A stretch of 64,000 nt of DNA from assembly GCF_900115225.1 (NCBI RefSeq), contig NZ_FOVR01000007.1, positions 1 through 64,000 of the forward strand, in the 5' to 3' direction. Below are positions 35,674-43,922 of the stretch, in pieces; within the stretch, counting starts at the first letter, position 1; each line of letters opens with the position of its first letter. The notes beneath the pieces are model-generated. The model searched no databases. It saw only the letters and a program-made list of their open reading frames with translations, and was not told the DNA's origin. A program made the translations under genes and the position numbers. The DNA is from Cohaesibacter marisflavi (lineage in GTDB: Bacteria; Pseudomonadota; Alphaproteobacteria; Rhizobiales; Cohaesibacteraceae).

Positions 35674-35922
35674 TGCGAAGGCGGAGGGAGAGATATGTTC
35701 ATATTTGATTAAATGATTGATTGCGCGGCCTCTGCGCCGACATTCGGACCGATATCTGGCCTGTATCTGGGAGTGAATGCGGGTTATACGCCTTTATCCT
35801 GATTTCTTACGATTTAGATGTTTGACCTTGAGGCAGGAATTCCTATCTTAGAGAAGTCGGTTCTTCGACTGCCGGAGCTTGATCCGGTTTCAGACACTTT
35901 CACTTTATTGCTGGATGCCCTT

Positions 35923-37791
35923 ATGATCTCTGAACGCTTATTTCGATCTTCGCTTGACGCCCATCTCGCCACTTCCGACGCAGCCGCTGCTGACAAGACA
36001 GGAGAAGTCCTGCCGGAATGGTCTCTGGATGATCTCTATAAGGGGCTCGACGATCCGGCGATCGAGGAAGACTACAAGCTGGCGCAAAGCGAAGCCGAAG
36101 CGTTTGCTGCCGATTATCAGGGCAAGCTGGCGGATGGACTGGCCGAGGGTGGTGAGCAGCTTGCTGAAGCGCTCAAACGCTACGAAGCGATGCAAGAGCG
36201 CATGGGCAGGCTGATTTCCTATGCTGGCTTGATGTATAACGGCAACACCACCGATCCGAAAATTGCCAAATTCTACGGCGATGCGCAGGAGCGCCTGACA
36301 ACGATTTCCACCTTGCTGCTTTTCTTCGAGCTGGAGCTCAACCGCGTTGAGGATGCCGTACTGGACAAAGCCATTGCCTCAAGCGCAGCGCTTGCCCATT
36401 ACAAGCCGTGGCTTGATGATCTGCGCATGGAAAAGCCATATCAGCTCTCTGACGAACTGGAAAAACTCTTCTATGAGAAGTCCGTGACCGGCGGCATGGC
36501 CTGGAACCGATTGTTCAATGAAACCATGGCCGGCTTGCGCTTCACTGTTGAGACTGACGGTGAGAGCAAGGAGCTGGCCATTGAGCAGACATTGAACCTG
36601 ATGTCTGACAGTGATGAAGCCAAGCGCAAGGCTGCCGCTGAAGCGCTGGCCGTGACCTTCAAGAAAAATATTTCCACCTTCGCACTGATTACCAACACTC
36701 TTTCCAAAGACAAGGCCATTTCTGACAGCTGGCGCGGCTTTGAAGATGTGGCAGACAGCCGCCATTTGGCAAACCGTGTCGAGCGCGAAGTGGTGGATGC
36801 GCTGGTGGCTGCTGTGCAAGATGCCTATCCGCGTCTTTCCCATCGTTATTATGCGCTCAAAGCCAAGTGGTTCGGCAAGGATGTGCTGGATCATTGGGAT
36901 CGCAACGCACCTCTTCCAAAAGTGCCAATGCGCACGATCAATTGGCCTGAAGCCAAGACCATTGTTCAGGAAGCCTATGCAGGTTTTGCGCCCGAGATGG
37001 CCGAGATTTCCGAGCAGTTCTTTGACAAGGGCTGGATTGATGCTGCCATTCGTGATGGCAAGTCGCCGGGTGCTTTTGCGCATCCGACCGTTCCAAGCGC
37101 TCACCCTTATGTGCTGCTGAACTATATGGGCAAGCCACGCGACGTGATGACCCTTGCCCATGAGCTGGGCCACGGTGTGCACCAGGTTCTGGCTGGCAAG
37201 CAGGGCGCCCTGATGGCACCAACGCCGCTGACATTGGCAGAAACGGCCAGTGTGTTTGGTGAAATGCTGACCTTCCGCTCATTGCTTGCCAAGACCAAGA
37301 CGACAGAAGAGCGCCGTTCCATGCTCGCCAGCAAGGTTGAGGATATGCTCAACACGGTGGTGCGCCAGATTGCCTTCTATCTCTATGAACGCAAGCTGCA
37401 TATTGCGCGCAAGGAAGGAGAATTGACCTCCGATGAGATCTGCGACATCTGGATGAGCGTACAAGCAGACAGTCTGGGGCCGTCCATTCGGCTGGGTGAG
37501 GGCTATGAGACCTATTGGGCCTATATTCCGCATTTCATCCATTCCCCATTCTATGTGTATGCCTATGCATTCGGTGATTGTCTGGTGAACTCGCTTTATT
37601 CTGTCTATCAGGACAGCAATGAGGGCTTTGTCGATAAATATTTCGACATGCTCAAGGCGGGCGGCACCAAGCATCATTCCGAATTGCTGGCGCCGTTTGG
37701 GCTGGATGCGCGGAATCCGGATTTCTGGTCCAAAGGCTTGGCTGTAGTTGAAGGCCTGATCGACGAACTGGAAGCGCTGGAAAACGCATAA
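35923..37791 (+). CDS. pepF: Oligoendopeptidase F (M3 family)
   Basis: About 622 residues from ATG 35923; the frame is open from ATG 35818, which would add 35 residues. Neither start has a strong ribosome site. The later one gives the usual PepF N-terminus (PEWSLDDLYKGLDDP). The zinc site HEXXH is HELGH at about 413-417, followed downstream by a conserved Glu in TLAETASVFGEM. FIHSPFYVYAYAFGD is a typical M3B C-terminal motif. It is a cytoplasmic metallopeptidase that cleaves 7-17 residue peptides. The ABC1 kinase gene follows after 36 bases on the same strand. Confidence 0.93.
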   Translation: MISERLFRSSLDAHLATSDAAAADKTGEVLPEWSLDDLYKGLDDPAIEEDYKLAQSEAEAFAADYQGKLADGLAEGGEQLAEALKRYEAMQERMGRLISYAGLMYNGNTTDPKIAKFYGDAQERLTTISTLLLFFELELNRVEDAVLDKAIASSAALAHYKPWLDDLRMEKPYQLSDELEKLFYEKSVTGGMAWNRLFNETMAGLRFTVETDGESKELAIEQTLNLMSDSDEAKRKAAAEALAVTFKKNISTFALITNTLSKDKAISDSWRGFEDVADSRHLANRVEREVVDALVAAVQDAYPRLSHRYYALKAKWFGKDVLDHWDRNAPLPKVPMRTINWPEAKTIVQEAYAGFAPEMAEISEQFFDKGWIDAAIRDGKSPGAFAHPTVPSAHPYVLLNYMGKPRDVMTLAHELGHGVHQVLAGKQGALMAPTPLTLAETASVFGEMLTFRSLLAKTKTTEERRSMLASKVEDMLNTVVRQIAFYLYERKLHIARKEGELTSDEICDIWMSVQADSLGPSIRLGEGYETYWAYIPHFIHSPFYVYAYAFGDCLVNSLYSVYQDSNEGFVDKYFDMLKAGGTKHHSELLAPFGLDARNPDFWSKGLAVVEGLIDELEALENA

Positions 37792-37827
37792 GGAACGTTG
37801 GGGCCGGAGTTGGAGTGCTTGTGACAA

Positions 37828-39246
37828 ATGGTTGATGACACCCTTCTTGACCCGAATGATGATGATGCATCTTACGATGACCAAAATCGTTTTGGTCGCC
37901 GTTTGAAGCGCTATGCGCGCGTGAATGCAGGCATGGGAGGCTTTGTGGCGCGGGCCGCAGGGTCTCGCCTGTTCGGTGGCAGCTCCAGCGATATCGAGCG
38001 CGAGGCGGCTGATCTGGCGCGGGTGCTGGGTACGCTCAAGGGACCGCTGATGAAGGTGGCACAAATGATTGCCACCGTACCCGATGTGGTGCCGCCTGAA
38101 TATGCTGCCGAGCTGGCGCAGCTTCAGTCCGATGCGCCGCCGATGGGCTGGGCCTTTACCAAGCGTAGGATGCGCTCGGAGCTCGGGGCTGGCTGGCGCT
38201 CAAAATTTGCCGAGTTCGATCATGAACCCTCCGCGGCTGCGTCTCTGGGGCAGGTACATAAGGCCTTGCATGAAGATGGAACGGTGCTGGCCTGCAAACT
38301 GCAATATCCGGATATGGAAAGTGCGGTTGAGGCCGACCTCAAGCAGCTCAATATGGTTTTTGCCCTGCATCGCTCCATGCAATCGGCAGTGGACACGCGG
38401 GAGATGAGCGCAGAAATTGCTGAGCGCGTGCGCGAAGAGCTCGATTATGTGCGTGAAGCCTGGCACATGAGCCTTTATGCCGAGGTCTTCAAAAACGAAG
38501 ATAGTATCCGCGTTCCCAAACTCTACTCTGACCTATCAACGCCGCGTCTTCTGAGCATGAGTTGGCTCAACGGGCGCAAGCTGCTTGATTACAAGCAGCA
38601 TAGTCAGGAAGTGCGCAATTTCATCACCGAACGGCTGTTTCATGCATGGTGGTATCCTTTTGCCCATTATGGGGTGATCCATGGTGATCCGCATTTGGGC
38701 AACTATTCCGCCTTTGAAGAGGCAGGGGAGGTTGGCGGGCTCAATCTGTTCGATTATGGCTGTATCCGCATCTTTACCCCGCGCTTCGTTAAAGGGGTTG
38801 TCGATCTTTATCACGGTCTAGAAAAGGATGATCGCGATCAGATCGTGCATGCCTATGAATGCTGGGGCTTTTCCAATCTCAGTGATGAATTGATTGATGC
38901 GCTCAATCTATGGGCTCGCTTTATTTATGGGCCGATGCTGGATGACCGGGTGCGCTCGATTGCCGATGGTGTCAGTCCGGCTGAATATGGCCGTAAGCAG
39001 GCTTTCAAGGTGCATCAAGAATTCAGGCGGCTGGGTCCGATTACCGTGCCGCGGGAGTTCGTGTTCATGGATAGGGCTGCCATCGGGCTCGGTGGCGTGT
39101 TCCTGCATCTGGGGGCGGAGCTTAATTTCTATAAGCTGTTCAATGAGCAGATCGAGGATTTTACCGAAGAGCGGGTGAGCAATGCACGGCGCCATTTGCC
39201 AGCATCTCCCAACAATCTTGATCCTTCTTTCGGGCCAGAGAACTGA
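37828..39246 (+). CDS. ABC1/UbiB-family atypical kinase
   Basis: 472 residues of the ABC1 (ADCK/UbiB) family. It has an extension with the KxGQ-like motif, here KVAQM in LKGPLMKVAQMIA, the nucleotide-binding AAASLGQVHKA loop, ACKLQYP for the ATP-anchoring Lys, HGDPHLGNY as catalytic loop and NLFDYGCIR in place of DFG. The Gly-to-Ala change in KxGQ is worth noting. UbiB/COQ8 proteins support ubiquinone synthesis by an ATPase-linked activity. This subgroup is also near PepF-type genes in some alphaproteobacteria (inference from this layout only). Ends at a terminator. Confidence 0.88.
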   Translation: MVDDTLLDPNDDDASYDDQNRFGRRLKRYARVNAGMGGFVARAAGSRLFGGSSSDIEREAADLARVLGTLKGPLMKVAQMIATVPDVVPPEYAAELAQLQSDAPPMGWAFTKRRMRSELGAGWRSKFAEFDHEPSAAASLGQVHKALHEDGTVLACKLQYPDMESAVEADLKQLNMVFALHRSMQSAVDTREMSAEIAERVREELDYVREAWHMSLYAEVFKNEDSIRVPKLYSDLSTPRLLSMSWLNGRKLLDYKQHSQEVRNFITERLFHAWWYPFAHYGVIHGDPHLGNYSAFEEAGEVGGLNLFDYGCIRIFTPRFVKGVVDLYHGLEKDDRDQIVHAYECWGFSNLSDELIDALNLWARFIYGPMLDDRVRSIADGVSPAEYGRKQAFKVHQEFRRLGPITVPREFVFMDRAAIGLGGVFLHLGAELNFYKLFNEQIEDFTEERVSNARRHLPASPNNLDPSFGPEN

Positions 39247-39285
39247 TAGACAACGCTCTTGTGGAATACAGGAAATAAGAATGGC

Positions 39286-39313
39286 AACGGGGTCTCACGA
39301 GATCCCGTTTTTT
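39286..39313 (+). terminator. Terminator after the ABC1 kinase gene
   Basis: The stem aacggggtct / agatcccgtt (one G-U pair) has a 4-base loop and a run of six T, 40 bases after the stop. Confidence 0.88.
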
Positions 39314-39399
39314 GTTGCAGCCCCCTTCGATAGGTTGGCTTTGCATGGGGTTTTGGGTGTGCTAATTTGTCGCAATAGGCTTCTTGAGGAGGAATTGAA

Positions 39400-39534
39400 A
39401 TGAACGACCAGACGAACAAGATCATGGACTATCCCGAGCATTATCGCACCTATGATCGATTTATCGGATTAGTCAAATATGGCACCATACTCAGCGTTGG
39501 GGTTGTTTTGCTGATGGCGATTACGCTTTTGTAG
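39400..39534 (+). CDS. aa3-type cytochrome c oxidase subunit IV (small)
   Basis: A 44-residue ORF starting at ATG 39400 behind an ideal TTGAGGAGGAATTGAA site. The protein reads as a short N-terminus with MDYPEHYRTYDRFIGLVKYG followed by one hydrophobic helix to the end. That is the pattern of bacterial aa3-type cytochrome oxidase subunit IV (COX4_pro_2 family). Such genes often lie apart from the oxidase operon. No oxidase gene is present here. Confidence 0.85.
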   Translation: MNDQTNKIMDYPEHYRTYDRFIGLVKYGTILSVGVVLLMAITLL

Positions 39535-39673
39535 GGCAGAAGTGCGATATAGCGATAAAGTCAGATCTGGAAGATGCGGTGCGGCTGCTGTATGGCTGGC
39601 GCGCTTTTCATGTCGGCCCGTTGCATTGACAGGGGTGACTAGCCTTGCTTCTCAAATAGTTGAGCTGAAAGCT

Positions 39674-40513
39674 CTATTTCTTGGCAAAACGCAGCTTGCG
39701 AGTCCGGTTCATGCCGTTCACTGCGGGGGAATAGTTCGGATTGATGACTTTGGCGCGTGAATAGGAATCATACGCCTTCTCATAATTGCCCGCTTTTTCC
39801 AGCGCGATGCCCTGGTTGGTCCAAGCGCGATAATTGTCCCGATCCATGCGGACAGCGTTGGAGAAATCGCCAAGAGCCCCGCGCATGTCGCCTTGTGCGA
39901 GGTAGCTAACGCCGCGCGAGTTGAAGGCATCCGGATTGGAGGCGTCCAAGCTGAGCGCAAAGGTGAAATCTTCGATCGCCTGTGCGTGATTGCGTTGCTG
40001 CTGGAAAATCAGGCCCCTGTGGTAATAGGCGCGCGGGTCGCGCGTCTTGGCAATGATGGCCTGATTATAGTCAGATACGGCGCGGCTCAGCTGATTTTCA
40101 ACCCGGAAAATATCGCCGCGACCAATAAGGGCAACGTCATAAGTCGAGTCGAGCGCAATGGCCTGATTGTAATCAGCCATGGCAGCCTGCATGTTGCCCA
40201 TCTTCTTGTGAATCAGAGCCCGGTTTGCATAGGCCTGATGGAAGTTCGGGTTCAGCTGAATGGCGCGGGTATAGTCTTGCAAGGCAAGATCATATTGTCC
40301 GGAACGCCCATAGGCTGTACCGCGAATGTTATAGGCATTCGGGTCGTTGGGGCTGCCGGCGATCACCCGGTTGAGTGATTCAATATTGTCTGCCGTGCCT
40401 GCATTGCGATCGAAATCTGCGCTGTTTTCCATGCCGGTGGTTTGGCATGCGGCCAGCGCAACACATAGGCTCGTAACGGCAAGGAACGATTTGATATGTT
40501 GCTTGCAAAGCAT
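39674..40513 (-). CDS. TPR-repeat lipoprotein
   Basis: 279 residues. The N-terminus ends in a lipobox LAAC (Cys about residue 23) after a hydrophobic core, so the protein is lipid-anchored, probably in the outer or inner membrane facing the periplasm. The rest is about six TPR repeats with YxxRGxxYxxxGxxxxAxxDYxxAI consensus (for example AYYHRGLIFQQQRNHAQAIED). This resembles the NlpI-like group. It is alone on its strand. The upstream region has no clear regulator. Partner unknown. Confidence 0.88.
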   Translation of the reverse strand: MLCKQHIKSFLAVTSLCVALAACQTTGMENSADFDRNAGTADNIESLNRVIAGSPNDPNAYNIRGTAYGRSGQYDLALQDYTRAIQLNPNFHQAYANRALIHKKMGNMQAAMADYNQAIALDSTYDVALIGRGDIFRVENQLSRAVSDYNQAIIAKTRDPRAYYHRGLIFQQQRNHAQAIEDFTFALSLDASNPDAFNSRGVSYLAQGDMRGALGDFSNAVRMDRDNYRAWTNQGIALEKAGNYEKAYDSYSRAKVINPNYSPAVNGMNRTRKLRFAKK

Positions 40514-40725
40514 TATGAGACCTCGTTCGGTTTTCGCAAATCAGAAGCTTCTAATATCCGGTCCGAAACTTGCAGCCCAGTCTGTCCAAATTGGGGCAGA
40601 CTTCACTGAAATATGTTTCTTCTACAAAATTCAGCATAAAAATGCTTGCAAGGGAGTGGAGCCGGAATGGCATCGCTTTCTCATCAAGCCTTGCTTATGT
40701 CGGCTAGTCAAGCCAATAAAACGAG

Positions 40726-40749
40726 ATCAGGCCCCGTCGGGGACCTGAT
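40726..40749 (-). terminator. Probable rpsU terminator
   Basis: An imperfect stem, atcagg-c-ccc / ggg-a-cctgat, followed on the minus strand by CTCGTTTTA, 140 bases downstream of rpsU. The 377-base stretch 40514-40890 shows nothing else that I can support. Confidence 0.55.
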
Positions 40750-40890
40750 TTCGATTCATCGCACCTGCGCGCTCGTAATATATTACAAGACAGGTTGAGA
40801 CAGCTCTGCAGGCGTTCCAAGATTTGGGACGCCAAATCCGATGAAGACTGTGTCTATCGCATTGCGCAGAGAGGGCTCCGCGCAAGGATA

Positions 40891-41118
40891 TTAATGACCA
40901 CGGCCTTTGGACGGAAGCAGACCTTCGCGCTGAAGGCGCTTGCGAGCCAGCTTGCGTGCACGACGCACGGCTTCAGCTTTTTCGCGGGCCTTCTTCTCGG
41001 AAGGTTTTTCATAGAAATTCCGCATTTTCATTTCGCGGAATACGCCTTCACGCTGGAGTTTCTTCTTCAGCGCCTTCAAGGCTTGATCAACATTGTTATC
41101 GCGGACGAGTACCTGCAC
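40891..41118 (-). CDS. rpsU: 30S ribosomal protein S21
   Basis: 75 residues from a GTG start at 41118, preceded by TAGGGA at 7 bases. The sequence ([20 protein letters not shown], then [16 protein letters not shown] and a C-terminus rich in Lys/Arg) is the alphaproteobacterial S21. It binds the 30S platform near the 16S 3' end. Single-gene unit, normal length. Confidence 0.96.
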   Translation of the reverse strand: MQVLVRDNNVDQALKALKKKLQREGVFREMKMRNFYEKPSEKKAREKAEAVRRARKLARKRLQREGLLPSKGRGH

Positions 41119-41274
41119 GCGTCAATCCCTAAGTTCGTGATGTGTGGATTTTCTAAAAAAAATCGGTCACCGCCTCGGCAGCGCCCGAACTTTGATCGGC
41201 GTTCTACCAGACCGATGGATGCTTGTCCATAGTAAGTGGTCTGTTTTGAGGAAAAAACACCGAAAAGTCGGAGA

Positions 41275-42357
41275 TTAGCTGCTCTTTATCGGTTTGATAT
41301 GGTTGCTATGTCCCATTTTTCGACCGTCTCTTGTTTCTGCCTTGCCATAAGAATGGAAAGAGGTTGCCGGATTGGTCAGTAGCTCCTCGCGCCGCTCGAT
41401 GTCATCGCCGATCAGATTCGTCATGACAACATCGCTGTGGCGTGTGGTATCACCCAGTGGCCAGCCCGCGACAGCGCGGATATGCTGTTCGAACTGGGAA
41501 ACCAGACAGGCGCTTTCGGTCCAGTGGCCGGAATTATGCACCCTTGGCGCCATTTCGTTGGCGATCAGCCGCCGTTCGAATGTCTCTGGCAAGAGGAAAA
41601 GCTCCACCGCCAATACGCCGATATAATCAAGCGCCTCGGCCACCTTCTCGCCGATCTTGCGGGCCTCTGCAGCGACACCTTCGCTAATATCCGCTGGTAC
41701 GGTTGTGGTGTCGAGAATCTGGTTCTTATGCACATTCTCGGCAATATCATAAGAGACAACCTGTCCCTTTTCATTGCGCGCGGCGATGACCGAGATTTCG
41801 CGTTCGAATGGCACAAAGGATTCCAGAATCGCCGGTTGCGCCCCGATGGCGTCAAAGGCGCCTTCAACATCTTCTATTTTCTTGAGAAAGACCTGCCCCT
41901 TGCCGTCATAGCCAAAGCGACGGGTTTTCAGCATGGCAGGGAGCCCCATGGCTTCCACGGCTTCTTGCAAACTCTCCTGAGATGCTATGTCGCGGAAGTT
42001 GGCTGTCTTGACATCGATGGACTGGAAGAATTTCTTTTCTGTCAGGCGGTCCTGCGATGTCTTGAGGACATTGTCGTCAGGCAGTACGGGCAAACGTTTC
42101 TTGAGAAATTCCACCGTCGGGGCGGGGATATTCTCGAATTCGTAGGTAACGCGCTGGACGGACTGGGCGAAGGCTTCCAGAGCCTCTTCGTCTTCATAGT
42201 CCGCACAGGTGTGATAAGCAGTGACATCGAAGGCCGGGCTATCCGGGTCCGGGCAATAGATATGGGTCTTGAGCCCGAGTTGGCTGGCTGCCAAAGCCAT
42301 CATACGGCCCAGCTGGCCGCCACCAAGGATGCCGATTGTATCGCCGGGATTAAGCAT
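41275..42357 (-). CDS. purK: 5-(carboxyamino)imidazole ribonucleotide synthase
   Basis: 360 residues, ATP-grasp fold. The N-terminal GILGGGQLGRMMALAA (nucleotide-like loop), FEFENIPA-type segment and C-terminal MAPRVHNSGHWT are diagnostic of PurK. It carboxylates aminoimidazole ribonucleotide with ATP and bicarbonate in purine synthesis. It is directly downstream of purE with 27 bases between, in the standard purEK operon order. Confidence 0.96.
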   Translation of the reverse strand: MLNPGDTIGILGGGQLGRMMALAASQLGLKTHIYCPDPDSPAFDVTAYHTCADYEDEEALEAFAQSVQRVTYEFENIPAPTVEFLKKRLPVLPDDNVLKTSQDRLTEKKFFQSIDVKTANFRDIASQESLQEAVEAMGLPAMLKTRRFGYDGKGQVFLKKIEDVEGAFDAIGAQPAILESFVPFEREISVIAARNEKGQVVSYDIAENVHKNQILDTTTVPADISEGVAAEARKIGEKVAEALDYIGVLAVELFLLPETFERRLIANEMAPRVHNSGHWTESACLVSQFEQHIRAVAGWPLGDTTRHSDVVMTNLIGDDIERREELLTNPATSFHSYGKAETRDGRKMGHSNHIKPIKSS

Positions 42358-42384
42358 GTCATAGGTGCCTTTTTTGTTGAACGG

Positions 42385-42885
42385 TTAAGCCTCTTCGTCG
42401 ACCGGGGCCAGCGCGATGGAATCAGACTGTGCCTTGCGCCATGCGTCCAGCCGGGTCGCCAGATCGTCGTCATGGGTAGCCAGAATGGCTGCGGCCATGA
42501 GGCCTGCATTGACGGCGCCTGCGCGACCGATGGCCAACGTGCCCACCGGGATGCCCGCTGGCATCTGAACGATGGAGAGAAGGGAATCCTGTCCGCTAAG
42601 GGCGCGGGATTGGACCGGAACACCCAAAACCGGTAGGGAGGTCATGGCGGCTGTCATGCCTGGCAGGTGCGCAGCACCACCGGCGCCAGCAATAATGACT
42701 TTGAAACCATCCGCGCGGGCGGCCTTGGCAAAGTCTGCCATGCGATCAGGCGTACGATGGGCGGAAATGATTTTCGCCTCATAGCCGACACCCAAAGTGT
42801 CGAGAATGTCTGCGGCATTTTTCATCGTTGGCCAATCGGATTGGCTCCCCATGATGATCGCTACTGGACAGTCAGAATGTGCCAT
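42385..42885 (-). CDS. purE: N5-carboxyaminoimidazole ribonucleotide mutase
   Basis: 166 residues. The class I PurE motifs are clear: [15 protein letters not shown] at the N-terminus, SAHRTPDRM around 42-50, and [15 protein letters not shown] near 75-90. Together with PurK it makes CAIR in purine synthesis. It is the first gene of purEK. Confidence 0.96.
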   Translation of the reverse strand: MAHSDCPVAIIMGSQSDWPTMKNAADILDTLGVGYEAKIISAHRTPDRMADFAKAARADGFKVIIAGAGGAAHLPGMTAAMTSLPVLGVPVQSRALSGQDSLLSIVQMPAGIPVGTLAIGRAGAVNAGLMAAAILATHDDDLATRLDAWRKAQSDSIALAPVDEEA

Positions 42886-43152
42886 GAATGGGGCCTCCCG
42901 GGAAATATGCTGTTAAGACTGTAACACCTCAAGGGCAGTCTGGGTTCCCAAGAATGTGCCAAGTCATGGTCGGTGTCATTTAGGACGTTTGTCTATTCCG
43001 GAACCGGAGCATTTCCCTCGGATTTGCCCCCGTGGTGCGGAAGTCGCGCAGTATAGTCAAGTTCATATCAGGCACAAGGCGAAATATGTGTACAAAGATG
43101 TGCGAAATGCTGCTGATCGGGGAGCAATTTGACGAAGATGGGGTGCGCTATT

Positions 43153-43359
43153 TTAGGCGATGATATCTGGAAAAAGTTCATTCTCCAGACGCTCGATTTC
43201 GTCCTTCAAAAGGAGTTTTTTCTTCTTCATGCGCTGTATCGGCAAAGCGTTTCCACCAGGGCGGGATTCAAGGGCCTGAATGGCCAGATCGAGGTCGCCA
43301 TGCTCTGTTCTCAGATGCGTGAGCTTGTTGCGAATTTGAGCTTCTTTTTCTGGTGTCAT
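43153..43359 (-). CDS. DUF465 (YdcH-like) small protein
   Basis: 68 residues, a two-helix coiled coil with Leu/Glu/Lys heptads and the typical end KKKKLLLKDEIERLE. This is the DUF465 family of small cytoplasmic proteins of unknown role. It is divergent from a second DUF465 gene at 43562, an arrangement that suggests shared control. Nothing else was seen in 42886-43152. Confidence 0.85.
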   Translation of the reverse strand: MTPEKEAQIRNKLTHLRTEHGDLDLAIQALESRPGGNALPIQRMKKKKLLLKDEIERLENELFPDIIA

Positions 43360-43561
43360 CGTTTTGTGCCGAGTTGATAATCTTCAATTATTTCAATAAA
43401 TTATATGATATGACAATGCAAGAGCGACGATATGCTACATCGAAAGATGAAATCAAAGGTAAAAATTTATTTTGGCCTATCTGTTTAAAAAATAGAGAGT
43501 CGACAGTATGTAATATGTATGACACAATTAAAGTGTCTCAACCGAACCTATGGAGGTGTTC

Positions 43562-43732
43562 ATGTCGTTAGATTCTCGTATCCAAGAATTGCAGCGTAAG
43601 CATGATGAATTGGATAAGGAAATTGAGGAAGCCATCGCCCACCCTTCTGTCGATGACCTTGAGATAGCGGAGATGAAACGACGAAAATTAAGTATGAAAG
43701 ATGAGATCGCGCAGCTTAGGACTGCCAGCTGA
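43562..43732 (+). CDS. DUF465 (YdcH-like) small protein, second copy
   Basis: 56 residues from ATG 43562, preceded by TGGAGGTGTTC. The same two-helix pattern as the divergent gene (SRIQELQRKHDELDKEIEEA, then EMKRRKLSMKDEIAQL). The two share this fold but differ strongly in sequence, so they are likely old paralogues rather than a recent duplication. Followed by a strong terminator. Confidence 0.88.
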   Translation: MSLDSRIQELQRKHDELDKEIEEAIAHPSVDDLEIAEMKRRKLSMKDEIAQLRTAS

Positions 43733-43756
43733 TCCAGATATTCATCTTGATTGATC

Positions 43757-43786
43757 AAGCCGCGGTTTTCTTCCGCGGCTTTTTTG
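43757..43786. terminator. Terminator after the second DUF465 gene
   Basis: A perfect 9-bp stem, aagccgcgg / ccgcggctt, with a 7-base loop and a T-run. Confidence 0.9.
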
Positions 43787-43922
43787 TTGTCCAGTTTTTC
43801 TGATACTTACCGATAAATTTGTTGAACTTGAAAAGGTTAAGTGCTGGTAAAGATAGCCATCTTGCCAAAAGGGGGAATACATCGCGCAAAGGCGCGTTGC
43901 TTGACCGTGACCTATTGTCACG

